The notes under the pieces are model-generated. The model was not told where the DNA came from and ran no database searches. It saw only the letters and a program-made list of their open reading frames with translations. The translations under genes and the position numbers were made by a program. DNA of 64,000 nucleotides from Arabidopsis thaliana (Eukaryota; Streptophyta; Magnoliopsida; Brassicales; Brassicaceae), in NCBI RefSeq assembly GCF_000001735.4, contig NC_003074.8, positions 4,836,101 through 4,900,100 of the forward strand, read 5' to 3'. Positions within the stretch are counted from its first letter, which is position 1; each line of letters opens with the position of its first letter. Below are positions 1 through 13,687 of the stretch, piece after piece.

Positions 1-390
1 GAGAGTAGAAAGAGTTTGAAGGGAAATAGGGAACCCCGTTATATTATTTCACAAAAAATACTGGATAACTATAATTTCGTATAGGTAACTTAAATAAATA
101 ATAAAAATTCTGATTTACAGTCAAATCTAACCTTTCGGTTGTGCATGTATCCATATTTTCAGAGTTTTCCTTTTATCTCGTAATTAATGCAAATAAATAA
201 ATCACATACATTTGGTTTATTGGACTCAAAAATGATATGAGCAATAATATTAGAAAGCCTTTCACACAAAAAATTAGAAGGTAACGAATCATATTCAAAT
301 CTTACAGTAATGCCACCACTTTATATTCTTCAATAGGTTAGTTATTATCTTAAACCGTCAAAGTTAGGTATAAACTTTTAATTCTTCTTC

Positions 391-393
<3 letters not shown>

Positions 394-426
<33 letters not shown>
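394..426. repeat. (TA)n microsatellite
   Basis: Uninterrupted TA dinucleotide run of about 33 bp in AT-rich intergenic DNA. Confidence 0.95.
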
Positions 427-430
<4 letters not shown>

Positions 431-3400
431 TCTTTTTCTGGCAACCACTAATTATATATAATTATGTCCTAAGAATCGATCTAAATGGTAACACACGTTT
501 CTTCGATAACTCGGTTTAGCGATAAGCTCTTTTGGACTTCACACGATCTTTTATATTCTAACAACAATTGTCTACGCATCCTAATATGAAGACATTCCTA
601 CCTAATTTTAAAAAAACTATTCACACGCTCACACTCTTAAATTTGAATATGAGTTCTAACATCAAAGACACTAGTATAAACCATTAACATATTACAAGAT
701 CCAGTTAAATCTAAACATTATAATTACAATATTTATGATTTAACAGATAATAGATATACTTATTTCAGTTTAAATAAAAATAAAATATTTTTAATAAAAA
801 ATTAAGATGTAAGAAAAACATATAAACACGCGTGTAGGATTATTCACCGGCCAAATAAAAACATGAATTTCAAAGTAGAGAACAGTATTAGTTAAAGAGT
901 AAAAAGTAACAAAAGTTTAAATGTCAAATTATCATCTGAGATCTCATGCAGATACGTGACATTTTTTTTACTATAATTAGAAAGAAAAAACGGAATGATA
1001 ATTGTTAACAGAGTGGAAATGGGGCACCGGGCAATAAGAAATTAACCATAAGATTAACCTTTAAAAAAAAAAGGACCATAAGATAACTTTTTGTTAAATT
1101 AAATTATGCATTCTTCGACTAAGGAACGTATAGGCAAAATGATCAGTAATTTTCTGCTATTAAATTTTAATTAATATTTCTCTTCAATTTTCATCCAAAA
1201 AAGAGTAAATATAGTTATACAAAAATGATCTTAACATATAATGTTGCTTGAAGAAAAGTAACTAAAAACTAATTTATATAGTCTCAACTAAAAAGTTGTC
1301 TAAGTGGGATTTGTTTTGTCTCGTTTGATTAGAGTCATCAATGACTCAATAAAGCCCCCATGAAAAGTGGATGGGGAAATTAAAAATTAGGAATAATAAC
1401 ATATAAATAAAAATAACGGTTGATTCGATCATCCTTACGATTTTTAATTTATAGATAAAAATTCCAATCATGCTTGTGATCTTAACCATCCTTTCTTTCT
1501 TTATAGTTTTATAAAGATACGAAAAAATTTATATCATAAGTTATCGCCACGTCAGTTTTATCGACACCTCATTCATAATGGAAGGTGTATATATCTCTCA
1601 AATATTTATTAGTGTGTATACGCATACTATGTATTTATGTATCATGTATGCAATATATAACATGATCTCGAAAAAGGTAACTACCGAAGTTGTGTTTAAC
1701 GGACGAACTCGTGGCTCACGGGACACCCTCGTCAATAATTGTATATTAGGAAGAATCTACGAGTTTTTTTTTCCTTTGACGGCAAGATCTACGAGTTTAT
1801 TTCTTAAATAATACAGTATATAATAAGAAGTTATGTTGTTGTCTTTAATCCCTTTCTGTTGACTCGTTTGTTGCAACTTTTTACCTATGATGGTATGCAG
1901 AGGTTCTTAACCATGATCGAATCATATGTATATATATCAGCATGTTTAACCCTGTTACCCAAAGTACTAGTAAAGGGAACTACATACAATACATTTCAAG
2001 ATCGTTTTCACTACAAATTAAGAAGAATACGAACATTATTAGGTGCTCTATTAAGATAAATAGGGACATTATATTATGAAACTTTTTGATAGTATACGTC
2101 TTGAGGTTGGATCAATAATGCAACACTTGGAACATCTTATCCTCCTTAGAATGGAATATTGTCAGAACCCTAATCGATTAGACGTGGTTCCATGGTTTCT
2201 ATTTTTTGGTGGGTCAAAGGTCTACTCGTTCACGTCACATGTCACATTAATAATTGTTTCCTCCAATTATATATCCGATATAACAATTCTGCGTATAATT
2301 GAGCTATTGTTCTTGTAAAATTTAACCCGACGCTATGTGCCTATGTGGCACTATACGACTCAATATTTAATTGCTAATGTATTGATTTGCTATATTACTA
2401 TTCTATATATTCATTTACACAAAACATTTGTTGTAAGAATATCAAACATGTCTTAATTAATAACGGTTTCTAATATTTAACGATGTATGTTTGGAAGCAT
2501 CATTTTCTTTCATTAAAAGTGTCGTTTTGACACACTAATTTTAAATAGATACTAAATGCTAGTAGTTTTAAATTTAAAGTTTTTTTGAAGTTCACCTTTT
2601 TTTTTGTTCAACTTTTTACGTTTACCTAAAAGTAAAATATAGTTTTCGTTGTAAAAGTCACGTTTAAGTATAAAATTTATTTTTTGAAAAAATAATAATC
2701 TAAAAACAGTAATTTTGTGAAACAAGAAAAAACAACACATACATTTAACGGTAAATTATTTGCCGAACGGATTTTGGGTCCATAAGATTTATAATTTGAT
2801 TAGTTGTTCTTTGAACATATTGACTCGCGAACCTCCACAAAATACAGTTGCCGGTCAAAGAGTCAAACTTCCATGTTATTGATACGTGGACACTTAAGAT
2901 TGGAGGACACCAACCCGACAAAAGATTTCGTCTCCATGTGTTACGCACGCTCATGTCAGACCATATAACACTAAGATGTCCAAACGCAGCCAATTTCAGT
3001 TCAAGTTTATTTTGTATCCATTTTTTAAATAGCTTGTATTTCTCTTTATAGTGTTACGAACGTATAATCATTCACATAGCATTACAGAATCATATATATT
3101 GATCAGATTTGAAAATAGTTGATTTTTGAATGGAATTTGGTTTTTGCAATTCATTCAAAAAGATATTATAATTTCGGAAAAGTATTTACATCTGAAATAA
3201 GAGAAACTCTAAAATAATAAAGAAATAAGACTAAGATTGATTTTGAATTGAATAATTAAAAAATTTATATACTTAAAGATGTATTTTGCTTGATATTTGT
3301 TTTTCGTAATCAAGAAATTTTGGATTGAAATTCATAATCTTTTAAAATCAAAGACCCGACGAGATTAATATTATAATTTATGTTGCAATATTCTATTTGA

Positions 3401-4146
3401 AATCTAAAAATAAATAAATTGTTGGATAATGGTGATTCGACGGGTGCTCTCGGATACATATACATTTGATCTCTTATGTAGTCTATGAAAATTAAAGATA
3501 ATAAAGTCATAACTAATATTTAACTAATATTACATGTTGTGATTTCGAGTATTAAGAAATTACGGACTTTTGGTATTCAAAAAAATAAAATATATATTTA
3601 ATTGTTTCATATGCAAAATTCATGTCTCGCTGCTCGTGTATATATTTTTTTTCTTTTTGTTAAATGCTCGTGTATATCTTGTTTATACATTTTTTCTTTG
3701 TCACGAGGATAACAAATCTTTTAATAGTTGAAACTGAAAGGTGTTGACTCCTATTTTGCCTAAATTCTTCCTTTCTATTTTAATGTTTCAGATGTGCGCT
3801 GATGCAAAAGGAATTAACGCGTATACACATATAAGTGTGCGTGTATTCAAATTAGTATAAATCTTGTTCTTGTTTTTTTCTGTCATATATAGTTTGTCAC
3901 AGAATTTGTTTTCCTTTGCAAACTATGGTCCTAAATAAATGCAAATTATGTGATAAACGTAATACGAAGTGAAATACGTAAAATAACTACGCATAACTAA
4001 TTATGGATATCCGCTGACCATGAGTTGGGTATATTCTAAGTGGCTAAGAATATTTTATATAGTTACTTTAATATATTTTTGTTTGGCTGGGGTTATTATT
4101 CCCATGTTATTGGACAAAATGATGATAAAAAAAAAGGCTGCACCTG

Positions 4147-4168
4147 ATATATATATATATATATATAT
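4147..4168. repeat. (AT)n microsatellite
   Basis: AT dinucleotide run of about 22 bp, just upstream of the GC-richer island at 4.23 kb. Confidence 0.9.
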
Positions 4169-4227
4169 TAAAAAGTAGCTCCAATCTAAAATTAACCAAA
4201 AATAAAAACAACCGTGAGTTTATGATA

Positions 4228-4385
4228 ATGGGCCCACATTATTGTGCTGTGTGTGGGACCATCCAAGTGCTCCTGAGTCACTTGACTTTTTGTTAGCCTT
4301 GCGCCGACCGGCCAATCAGCGTTCAGATATACCATTCACATACATGTGCGTAAGACCATATCTCTCTCTCTATATATAATCTATA
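4228..4385 (+). promoter_or_regulatory. GC-richer promoter-like island
   Basis: A short GC-richer island in AT-rich surroundings. It contains GGGCCCAC (TCP/site II-like) at its left end, a DRE-core GCCGAC at 4303-4308 and a CCAAT box just after it. A CT run and TATATATAAT follow near 4370-4390. The order resembles a plant core promoter reading rightwards, but no coding gene follows, so any transcript would be non-coding or unannotated. Confidence 0.25.
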
Positions 4386-7300
4386 TATATAATACAATTA
4401 GTTACATGTGTGTTTATCATATGTTTAATTAGATGAATGCTCGAGTGTTTTAAAAAAGTTTTATGAATGGTTGAGAATTAAAAATGGTGAAGATAAAGAG
4501 GGATTTATTTATAACAGTTAGTTTAGTACCCACAAAATGCTATTAAATTTTCGAAACGTAAAGTAAAGATACATAAAATGCATATCATAAATTAAAAATA
4601 ATGTAAAACTGAATGTATAAGCTTTCAATATTATAAAAATTGTAGAAATATTATTTCTAACTATCCAAAACGTTTTACGTCACCAAAAAAATTGTTTGCA
4701 TCGATCACAATTTTTAAGCGTCAGTCTTTCTCTATAATGATTGATAATTCACAAAACTTTCATTCAATTTTTATCTGAACAAGTGTTATCTAGACAACTC
4801 TAACTATATCTATCTAAATTTGGTCACAATCGGTGTCGCATATTTTTTGTTTTGGAAGTTCTTAATCAAAATAGATCGAAAACTAGCTATATATGCCTTA
4901 CGATTTTTTTTCCATATGTTTATATATGTGAATATAAATAATTGGAGCCAATATGTGTGGGTATGAGTATGACGACATTGGAAGTTTGACCATGACCTAC
5001 TTGGAGGAGAGACAAGCACGAGAAAAAGGGGAGCAGAGTTAAGGACATGTTTGGCAGGTGTCAATATCAAGCTTCTGTTACTACTAAGAGTTGCAGAGAA
5101 AACGCCACAATTTGGCCCCCACTCCAAACGCTGCCTTATTTTATCGTGCGCATGTTTTTTTTCTTCGAAATGCATTCTCAAGTGTGAAGAACAAACTCAA
5201 ATTGAACGCTGACATTACTATCGTCAACATAATTTCTTTGATTTCTCGTTATAATGCGTACAAGTGATCATTAAAGATGTGTGTGCCGTTGAAATGGTAA
5301 AGATAGCTTTAATCCGCACAATGCTTGTTCTTGACAAAAAAAATGTTTTAACTTTTAAGTTTTCTTTTGTAAATTATATGTTAAGAAAAGGAAAAAAAAT
5401 GTTAGGGGAATAATAGAAAATTATTATTTTCTTTATTAAAAATGTATACAGATAAATAAATATGATGTAAGAAAAGATAAATGTATATGTGCCCGAATAG
5501 TGCCTAGAGTAGGTATGCGAATATGCTTATTATCCCATATGTTCATTATGCTTCTGTTTATTCATATGCATTGATTTTGTCGTTGATTAACTTCCACGTA
5601 ATAGAATTTCTAGAAAGACCTTTTTAGAAAAAGTAAATGGCTTAATCAGTCAAAAGGAAAGTAAAAAAGGGCTTTTCAATGAAATTACCAAAAGAAGGCT
5701 TTTCTAATCCTCATTTAATTTGTTTAGTCTTTACATTTAACTAACTTTGCTATATGAGGAGACGATATTTATTTTCCTCCATCAGCCAGTAAAGTTGGTC
5801 AAAGTTCAACGTATTTATATACATCACTAATTCTAAGATCAAAATCAAAGTATTACGTCTCACTAATATCTTAATTAGTTTTTTTTTAATTCGTAGGTAT
5901 CGATAATAATCGTCGTCATTATCTTCTCCGGATGAGATATACTAGTCAAACAAAAAAAAGTTATCAAAAAAAGATTCTAGTCAAACAATTTCCTTTTTTC
6001 GTTTGTTCGAAATGATTTCCAAAATTAATGAGCTCGACTATATCATATCATATGGATGTCTCGTTCTCTATAATAATCGACACACATCACAACATTCTAA
6101 ATTAGTTTTATCAAAAAAATAAAATTCTAAAAATAGTAAGCTCGACGTACCAGAATTTGTTTGTTACAAGAAAATACAAGTGTAAATTTATAAATGACAA
6201 GCACAATTGCACAAATCACCTTATCAACAACATTGTGACACGTCTCATATTTTATAACACTAATGGTCTTATTAATAATATTGCAACTCATGTAAATAAA
6301 CAAATGTTTTTTTCTGTGTGTCAAATCAGGCCAAACAGTTTGCTCCATCCGATGTGGCTATCTATATGATTTAAATCAAGTATTTTGATACATCTTAATT
6401 TAATTATTTTTTATATATTAGTCTTTTCTTCTCTTTTTGCCAACATATTAAATATTAGTCATAACAAGGAATTAGTGGAAAAATACAACAATTTTTTAAA
6501 ATTAATTCAATAAAATCCATAGAATAACGGTTGACAGTAATAAATTTGGAGGAATATACATTAAAAGTTACTGGTTCAAAAATTAAGTATGCATTGTATA
6601 ACTACAGTTTCTTACCGTTGCATGCAATTATTAAATACGACCAACGAACTAAACGACTGCAAGCACTGGAAACAAAAAAACACACTGAATTTTTGTTTTC
6701 TTTCTAAAAGCAAACTTCTGATGTCGGCAAACGATCACTAAAATGCTATTATATATAATCACTGAATATCATTTGCCTGATTGGCTAATTTGATGTCAGT
6801 TAAAATCACTAAATCAACTCTAATTAAAAAAAAAAATCCCACCGTCGAATAGTTGTCGTTCCAAAGATATGTGTTTGCGTGGTGAGCTATCGCACCCGAA
6901 ACCGCGTTCACGTTCATGAGACACACAGTTTCTGGAGTGGGATTTATTAATATTAGTTCCTTTTTATTATTATTTAACTTAAGCGAACACAAATACCTAA
7001 CTATTATTTGTTTGAATTACATTCTTAACACTACCTGTAGGCAAAAAGGGCAGTGTTTTGTACCACACGGAATTTGTGCAGTACTAGTAGATGTCACTAA
7101 TAACAATAATTTATAATAATAGCAACATTAACGTTAAGATACATACTTCCACTGCTAACTCGTTTTTTCTTTTTATTTTTAATTTCTTAAAGTTATTCTT
7201 AACGCTCTAGATGAGAGTAATGGAGGTGATGACAATTCCCAGATGAGTATATAAAATTATAAGAGATGTGACAAAAATAAGATCTTTCTTCTTGAAGAGC

Positions 7301-9982
7301 TTAGTTGTCGTTCGTTTATTCGTACCTAACCAAGAGTGACTTATATAGTTAGTATGTAATATTCTCTTTGTTGACCTAATATTGTATTTAGCAAAGCCTT
7401 ATCTTTGTAAGCTTTTTCATTTTTCTATTTTGATTTTTGTAATCTATGGTTCGGTGTACTTGATCACACTTTTCGGGATAATCAAAGACTGCTTTTGATA
7501 TGATACGGATTTAATCACATTTTGAAATAAATTAATTAAAAAGGTTCAATTGATAAAGCTTAGCCTACTATGTATAAACAATTGGGAGGGCCGGGTTTAT
7601 GTTTCTGATATAAACTTTTAAAGTTAATCCACTTTTAACACAATATTATGTATCCCGTACTGTTTGACATGAAAAGGACAAAAATTCATACATTTATCTA
7701 AAACTAAAATAAATTTGGTAATTGTAGCCATATGTAGCTAAATCTTAATTCTTCTTCAATAGCACCAAAGAAGTTAAACAATGTTTTTTTTTTTTTTGGA
7801 ACTTTCTTCTCTTTTTATATTCTTCGTTTTATGGGGTGGGCTTTAATTTAGGTCCTAATTGCACTGATGAGTTGCATCTTCAGTGCCCCTACATCTTTCA
7901 ATGTAGCTTCAAACAAGCGAATAAATATCTAGACCATTGTTTATCACTTTATTCACATCAAAAGACATGTGTGTTGTTTCTATTTGAATCACAACAAAAC
8001 TTTCTGTGTTAGATATTTTGGCATAACTATTATATTATATATCTCCTGATACTTTTATAGTCCTACGGTTAAGATCTTGAAATCGCTCAGACGTCGACCA
8101 TTTTCCAGTGCAGTTGTCTGTTTATATATGTTTTAGTTTGTTGTGAAATAACACTTCTCTTATATTTAAATCCTAATAATCAACCAATTATTGTAGAAGG
8201 AAATTCATATCTTAGACTCGTTTATTTGTATTTATATCAGAAACATTGTGGTGGTGGAAGCATAAGTATTTTTGACTGGATCAATATTAATATAATTATA
8301 TATCATGACAATTTAAACCCTTTAATTAGGCTTAGTTTTGTTTTTAAAATAAAATGAAAAAAAAAAATTTGGTTCGATAAACATTTTGCATTTTTGAATA
8401 TATGAGTTGCCTTATCATCCATTCCTAAATATTGGTGATAAATATGGTAAGACATGCTTTTCTTGACAAAATAGTTATGTGTATAAAAGCATAATTTTAT
8501 TTTCAACATTAGTTTATTGTTGTGTCTACTGAAAGATTCTTTTAGGTGAAAGATATATCAAACAATTTTCATCATTATAGACATTAAAACATTTAATAAG
8601 AACAAAAAAAAATCAAAAGCAGTTGTGATTTGTGAGAACTTTATATTTTTAGGAAGAGAAAGCTAAGGAAGAATGAAGACTCCTTTAAAGATTCTGCATA
8701 GCCATATCAAAAGCAAACGAAACAAAAAAACAAACGATTAAAGGGAAAAAAATATCATAAAAGGTGAAAGCATATGAAATATCTTTAAAGATGGGGTCAA
8801 AGTCAAACTTACTAAATAAGCATGCAAACAAAATTTTATAGAGGTCAATTGATCCTCGTCTGAGAGTTTCGACAAACAAGAGTAATTAGAATTCTAATTA
8901 ACTTAACGAAGCCGTATGTGGTTTTACTATAGTCTCGAATGCAAATGCACGTTCAGCTAACGAACCATTACAGTTTTTTTTATTTTTTTTTATTTTAAGA
9001 AAGGGTTATAACCATTATAGTTTTAATTGATATTGAAAACTGAAATTTGTACTGGATACTTGATTAATTGTTTCAATATAGATGATTGACTTTATTCTAT
9101 ATATGTTTTATATAATTGTGATAAACGAACATAACCTCCACATTGTTTCGACTTTTCTCATGGAGAGAGAGGACAAAATAAGGTATGATTAAAGAAGGTG
9201 TGTAAAATAAAAGATAGAGACACTCACTACCTCACTTTTTCATTGATTCATGCACTCCTTTCATTTTAATAGCTCTCTTCCAATCAAATTTCTTTTTCTG
9301 TCCCACTCTCTCCATATCTCTTCTTCTTATTTTAGTTATTTTCATATTTTCGTTTTATTCGACCGTCTTGTCCAATCAGTGCATGTCGTTGAATATCTAT
9401 TTACTTTAAGATTCCATATTAAATGAAAAAAGAGAAGAATAAAGGTCTCTATCAAATTCTATAATCTATCTACTTAATTAATCATGGATTGGCGGAGAGA
9501 ATAATTCTTTTCTCTTTTTTTTTTTCTTTTTTTTTTGTTACATGTGGGTTTATACACCAAATAGCGAATTACTTCCGATAAACAGCTTCAATCGTAAGCT
9601 TAACCGAAAAAAATAAAATAAATTAAAATCTATAATATACTATTTTGGTATATATAGACAATATTAAGTAAAATGAAAGTGTATTATCGTAGATCTTTTT
9701 TTTGGTCAAAGTATTATCGTTGATGTACCAAAAAAGAGAGTGTATAATCGTAGATTTCAGACAAGTAAACGTCACTAAAGCATGGAAAAACCGAAAGTAG
9801 ACAAAAGAAGAAAAAAGGCATTTTATGTATTTGTGATACTTATTGATGTATATATCATTACTGTTCTTTGAAGAAAAGAAAATAACAATTATCATCGAAC
9901 AGTAAATAAAAAACAGAGTAAAGATGGGGTTCTCCAACGGCTCAAAACTGCCGCCAAAATGTACGATACCGTTATTAAAAAG
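4386..9982. other. AT-rich intergenic DNA, no gene recognised
   Basis: Only short, compositionally biased frames are present. The longest, a minus-strand frame at 4810-5181 with a His/Thr run, has no recognisable domain. No tRNA, rRNA or transposon protein was recognised. Confidence 0.55.
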
Positions 9983-10138
9983 ACACGTCACTTCCGACAG
10001 AAAAAGACACGTAGGAGAAAACGTGTCCGTCTCACCAAGAAAATTGACCAACACGTGGCTTGGCGTGATTTTGTGATTTTGTGCTTTTGAGTCTTTGGAA
10101 CGCGTTTCCATAACGGTCATCAAAACGCTTTAACCGAC
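9983..10138. promoter_or_regulatory. Cluster of ABRE-like ACGT cores with a DRE core
   Basis: Four ACGT cores lie within about 75 bp: GACACGTCA (9983-9991), GACACGTAG, AACGTGTCC (from 10020) and ACACGTGGC (10051-10059). The last matches the ABRE consensus ACGTGGC exactly. A DRE core ACCGAC follows at 10133-10138, and MYB-like TAACGG lies between. ABRE clusters and ABRE+DRE pairs are the known minimum for ABA/dehydration response in plants. The nearest genes are CID9, 3.5 kb to the right, and whatever lies beyond the left edge, so the target is unknown. Confidence 0.45.
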
Positions 10139-12159
10139 CGCACTTAAGTTGAAACTTCTAATTGCTTTAATTATTTTGCTAACGCAATCCTACAATTTAC
10201 GACCTCTTTATATTCCAGTGTTATACATGTGGCACTAATTAAACAAAATTATCAAAACTTATTTTGTAAATTGGTCATTTAAATTTGATAAGAAATGTAA
10301 GTGCTATTATCTTCAAAATTGCTTAGTGTTGCATTGCATACGAAAACATTTTCTAGAAGTATTACAAATTTAAAAAAATGTGAAGTATTATTTTTTTGGG
10401 TAGTATTATTTTTTTGGGTCATTTTCAGTTTTTATTAGTTAACAGGATTGATTTTTTTTAATAAATAATGGTATTTCTTCTTCTTTCTAACTTCTCGATG
10501 TTAATAACTATAATCATATATATGGTTATATAAACATTCTTACGGGTTTTACGTATTAAGTATGTTATTAATTTGAAGTGAATTGATCGAAGATACACAT
10601 TTAATCAAATACAATCTGGTAGTTTTCCATGCAATTCGTTAAAAACACACACATGTAATCAATGAAAAAGATAGGTCACGTTGATACATTTCCGTTTATT
10701 TTCTTGTGAAACGTATATAGTTTGTCTCACCTACGTACCATTTGTGGTCAATTCTTCTTTCACTATAAAAAGACGTTTTCATAGTATATAAATGTTCAAG
10801 GAAGTTTCTTAGAATTTGTTTTCGAAGAAAAATAGAAAAAGGAACTCAATTCCAATTTTGTTAGCTCGAAACCTCGAATAAAAATTTGGTACGTTGGTTG
10901 ATTTGGTATCTTCGAGAAGTCTTCCGATAAATCGAGAATGTGTTCATATTTTTTTTTTTTTAAAGAACGGTGGGAAATGATTGTATACGTAACATAATTA
11001 CACGTGAATGAAACCAATCAGTGATTAAAAAAAATCATTTATGTTAGAAACCAAAGAAGCTTTTTGTTTGGTTGACTTCTGGTATTTAGTGTAGTTAAGG
11101 GATGTAGGCCCATGAAAGTTAGGCCTAAATATTAGAACCCAATATAAATGGTCTCTTATTCGATTAGTGATGTTGAGTTTTTGGGAAATAATGATGGGCC
11201 TAAATGGCCAATGTGTTGTGGGACGATTGTTTGGACTTTTTGAGTGACTTTGCATGTGTTCATAACTTAAAATAAAAATTGCATTCCCATACCTCTTTAA
11301 GAATTCAAACTTCTAAAGGCCTTTAACTCGTACAATAATTTAACGTGAGACGGTCATAATTCAGTTAAGAACGGATTGCGAGGCTTGGCCAAACCCTAAA
11401 GGTGTTGGCCTGCTCATGAAATGCAACATTAGTTGGATCTTACGAGACCGTACGTGGGAAACCAAGTTCCATGGACAATGTTCACGTTTTGAGGCCAATT
11501 TACTAGTTTACAGTTTACACTGGGCAATTGAATAACAGTAAACGAAAACAAAAACAAAAACAATCGTATCACTAATTACTAGAATTTGTCGAGTAGGGAT
11601 TGAATGTTTATATATATGAGATATTAATACAACGGCCAACACGTGTGTATCTGAAAGTGTACATACTAACATTTATGGTAGAAAGGAATTCGTGTCATCA
11701 AGTCAAGTAAAACCTTTTTTGTCCGTTGTGTAACCTACACAACGATATATTCAAACAAAACATATGACACATATAATCGTATGTGTCATGTTTATACATA
11801 TACAATATGAAAAGCAAAGAGAACGACACATTAGTTGTTTTTAGTTACGTTTGGTCTTAAAATTAACAAGTCCCTCGTTAAACATCAGCCGTGTGATAAT
11901 TAACAAGCATCCATCGTTAAACACTTCCAATATAACATTTTTTGTCGTGAAAGTTGATTTTGTTCAAGTCTTCTTCGATAGGAGTTACTCATTTAAAGAA
12001 AATAGCATCTCTTGTATGTAAATTTGATCACTCCTTCCAATGGTCCAGACTCCAGAACAAAGGAAACTGTATTCACAACGAATAAATAGATAAAGGGATC
12101 CAGAAAATCATGTAATGCATGATACATTATTAGAAATATATATAGAATAACTGAGTAAA

Positions 12160-12197
<38 letters not shown>

Positions 12198-13380
12198 AAA
12201 TGAGTGACAACTGACATCACATTAGTATTCTCTGTATATATAAGATAATTTATATTTAGATGAAAATGTACTCAATCGAGAAAAATGTAATAAACGAAAC
12301 TAATTAGTTGACAAAAAGGGAAAATCATCAAAGATAAAAGTTTAACTACATAAACATTATAAATTCACTTTCTACCAAAAAATAATAATTATAAATTTAC
12401 TTTATTCCAGTTTCGACGAGGAGTGTGGATTCTGTTGTTGAATAAGCAGATATTTGATTCGCCGAGATTTTAGATTACAATATTCAAATAATTTCGAAAA
12501 TACTGGAGAGGAACGAGATTAACGATAATTAGAGGAAAAAAGAAGACAAAATCCTAACAAACGCAAAACTTTATGCAGCAGTAGCAGCAGGCAGCGGACT
12601 TATTAGTTATTTAACGAGTCTATGACTCAAAAGACAAATACGAAACAATAAATTGAAAACAAACTATAAGAAAAATAAGAAGAAGAGTTTAACAAAAATG
12701 AAAAGAAAAGCAAAAGAGAAGAATATAACCACAACGTGGAATAAAATAATAGCATGGTCGATATTGTCACTTTATATGATTCCTTATACGATAACATATG
12801 AAGTAGATTTTTTACTTAGACACAGATTGCATCGAAATTTGAAAATCGTATCAATATAAAATCATCAAGTGTGCAGTATTTTCGATATCTCTGCTAAAAA
12901 TATCATATTTACTAGTAGAATAAATTTGCTATAGAACCAATAGATACACAATAAGTTAAGTAGGAAAATCGTAAATAAGTGACAAATCATTTTGTTTTCA
13001 CGGTTTAATGAAAAAGTCATCCGCAATCATACATGTATTAATTAAACAATGTGTCATTGGATAAAATGAGATAAAACCAAATAAAATCTAAAAAATGTTA
13101 TTTTATCCAAAGATTATTTTGCAAGGAAAACTTGATAGGGAGTAGTATTTTTAGTGAGTGTAAGCTATTTATTAATTCCATTATTTAGGGTCTACGTAAA
13201 CTATGAGGCATTCGTGCAAACAATAAAAAGATAGCGGGACTCAAATGTAAATTAATTATGACACTCACAACAAGAATAATTCTCATTTTTTTTTTTTTTC
13301 AGTCTTATGAATGAAAGTTAGCGTCTTAGCGAAGTAGAAAAGGCCAAAATAGAGAGCGGCCAAAACGGAAGCAAAAAAAA
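10139..13380. other. AT-rich intergenic DNA upstream of CID9
   Basis: No protein-coding gene recognised. Between 11100 and 11220 there are several GGCCCA/TGGGCC-type (site II) motifs, often found in plant promoters, but no gene can be tied to them. A (TA)n tract lies at 12162-12193. Confidence 0.55.
12162..12193. repeat. (AT)n microsatellite
   Basis: AT run of about 32 bp. The flanking TATATAGAATAA...TGAGT motif occurs on both sides, so a short segment is itself repeated around the tract. Confidence 0.9.
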
Positions 13381-13687
13381 CCTCATCATTCTTCATCTCC
13401 TCTCTTCTCTTCTCTTATTCATGCTCACCGCCATAACCACACCACCACACATAAGCTTTCTTCTGTAATCTCAAACTCTTTTATGGGCTAATTATTACAT
13501 TTTCACTATATACGTCTACGAGAACGAGATCAAGCACTTGCTAATTATTTTGTTGAAGTTCTTGAATGGTTTTCCTTCAGTGTGTCACATTTTTGGATTT
13601 AGCTGAATTGTTTTGATCATAAGGAGAAAACTTTCTCTTCCTTGTTTTTTTTTTTGGTCTAAATTTTCTCTGTTTTTTTTTTATCCA
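13381..13687 (+). promoter_or_regulatory. CID9 5' leader with three upstream ORFs
   Basis: A pyrimidine patch (CTCCTCTCTTCTCTTCTCTT, about 13397-13416) precedes the probable leader. Before the CID9 start at 13688 there are three upstream ATGs: 13421-13468 (15 codons), 13483-13491 (2 codons) and 13566-13616 (16 codons). All end before the main start. Whether all are in the mature mRNA depends on the transcription start and any leader intron, which the sequence alone does not settle. Confidence 0.45.

Larger units (their letters stand above)
1..4227. other. AT-rich intergenic DNA, no gene recognised
   Basis: No open frame here looks like a conserved protein. The longest frames (66-82 codons) are low-complexity and often lack an ATG. 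The stretch holds poly-A/T runs and a (TA)n tract near 394-426. If this is the Arabidopsis chromosome 3 locus, the next gene to the left is NCED3, transcribed leftwards, so this block would contain its distal 5' region. That is inference from remembered gene order, not something visible here. Confidence 0.6.

Noticed and set aside
1-500. Known distal ABRE of the NCED3 promoter
   Set aside because: I looked for a GGCACGTG-type element near the left edge and did not find one, so I do not claim that this site lies in the window.
1578-2318. Three consecutive plus-strand frames of 66-80 codons
   Set aside because: Low-complexity AT-rich translations with no domain, no splice logic joining them, and no promoter or conservation hint. 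They look like chance frames.
4810-5181. 123-codon minus-strand frame with a His-Thr run
   Set aside because: Begins in AT-rich intergenic DNA without recognisable protein features. Its His-Thr run comes from a GTGTGGGTATGAG-type tract.
9623-10123. 166-codon minus-strand frame over the ABRE/DRE island
   Set aside because: The first codon is TTG. The sequence after residue 60 is Phe/Ile/Tyr/Asn/Lys-rich, as expected of translated AT-rich DNA, and no domain is visible.
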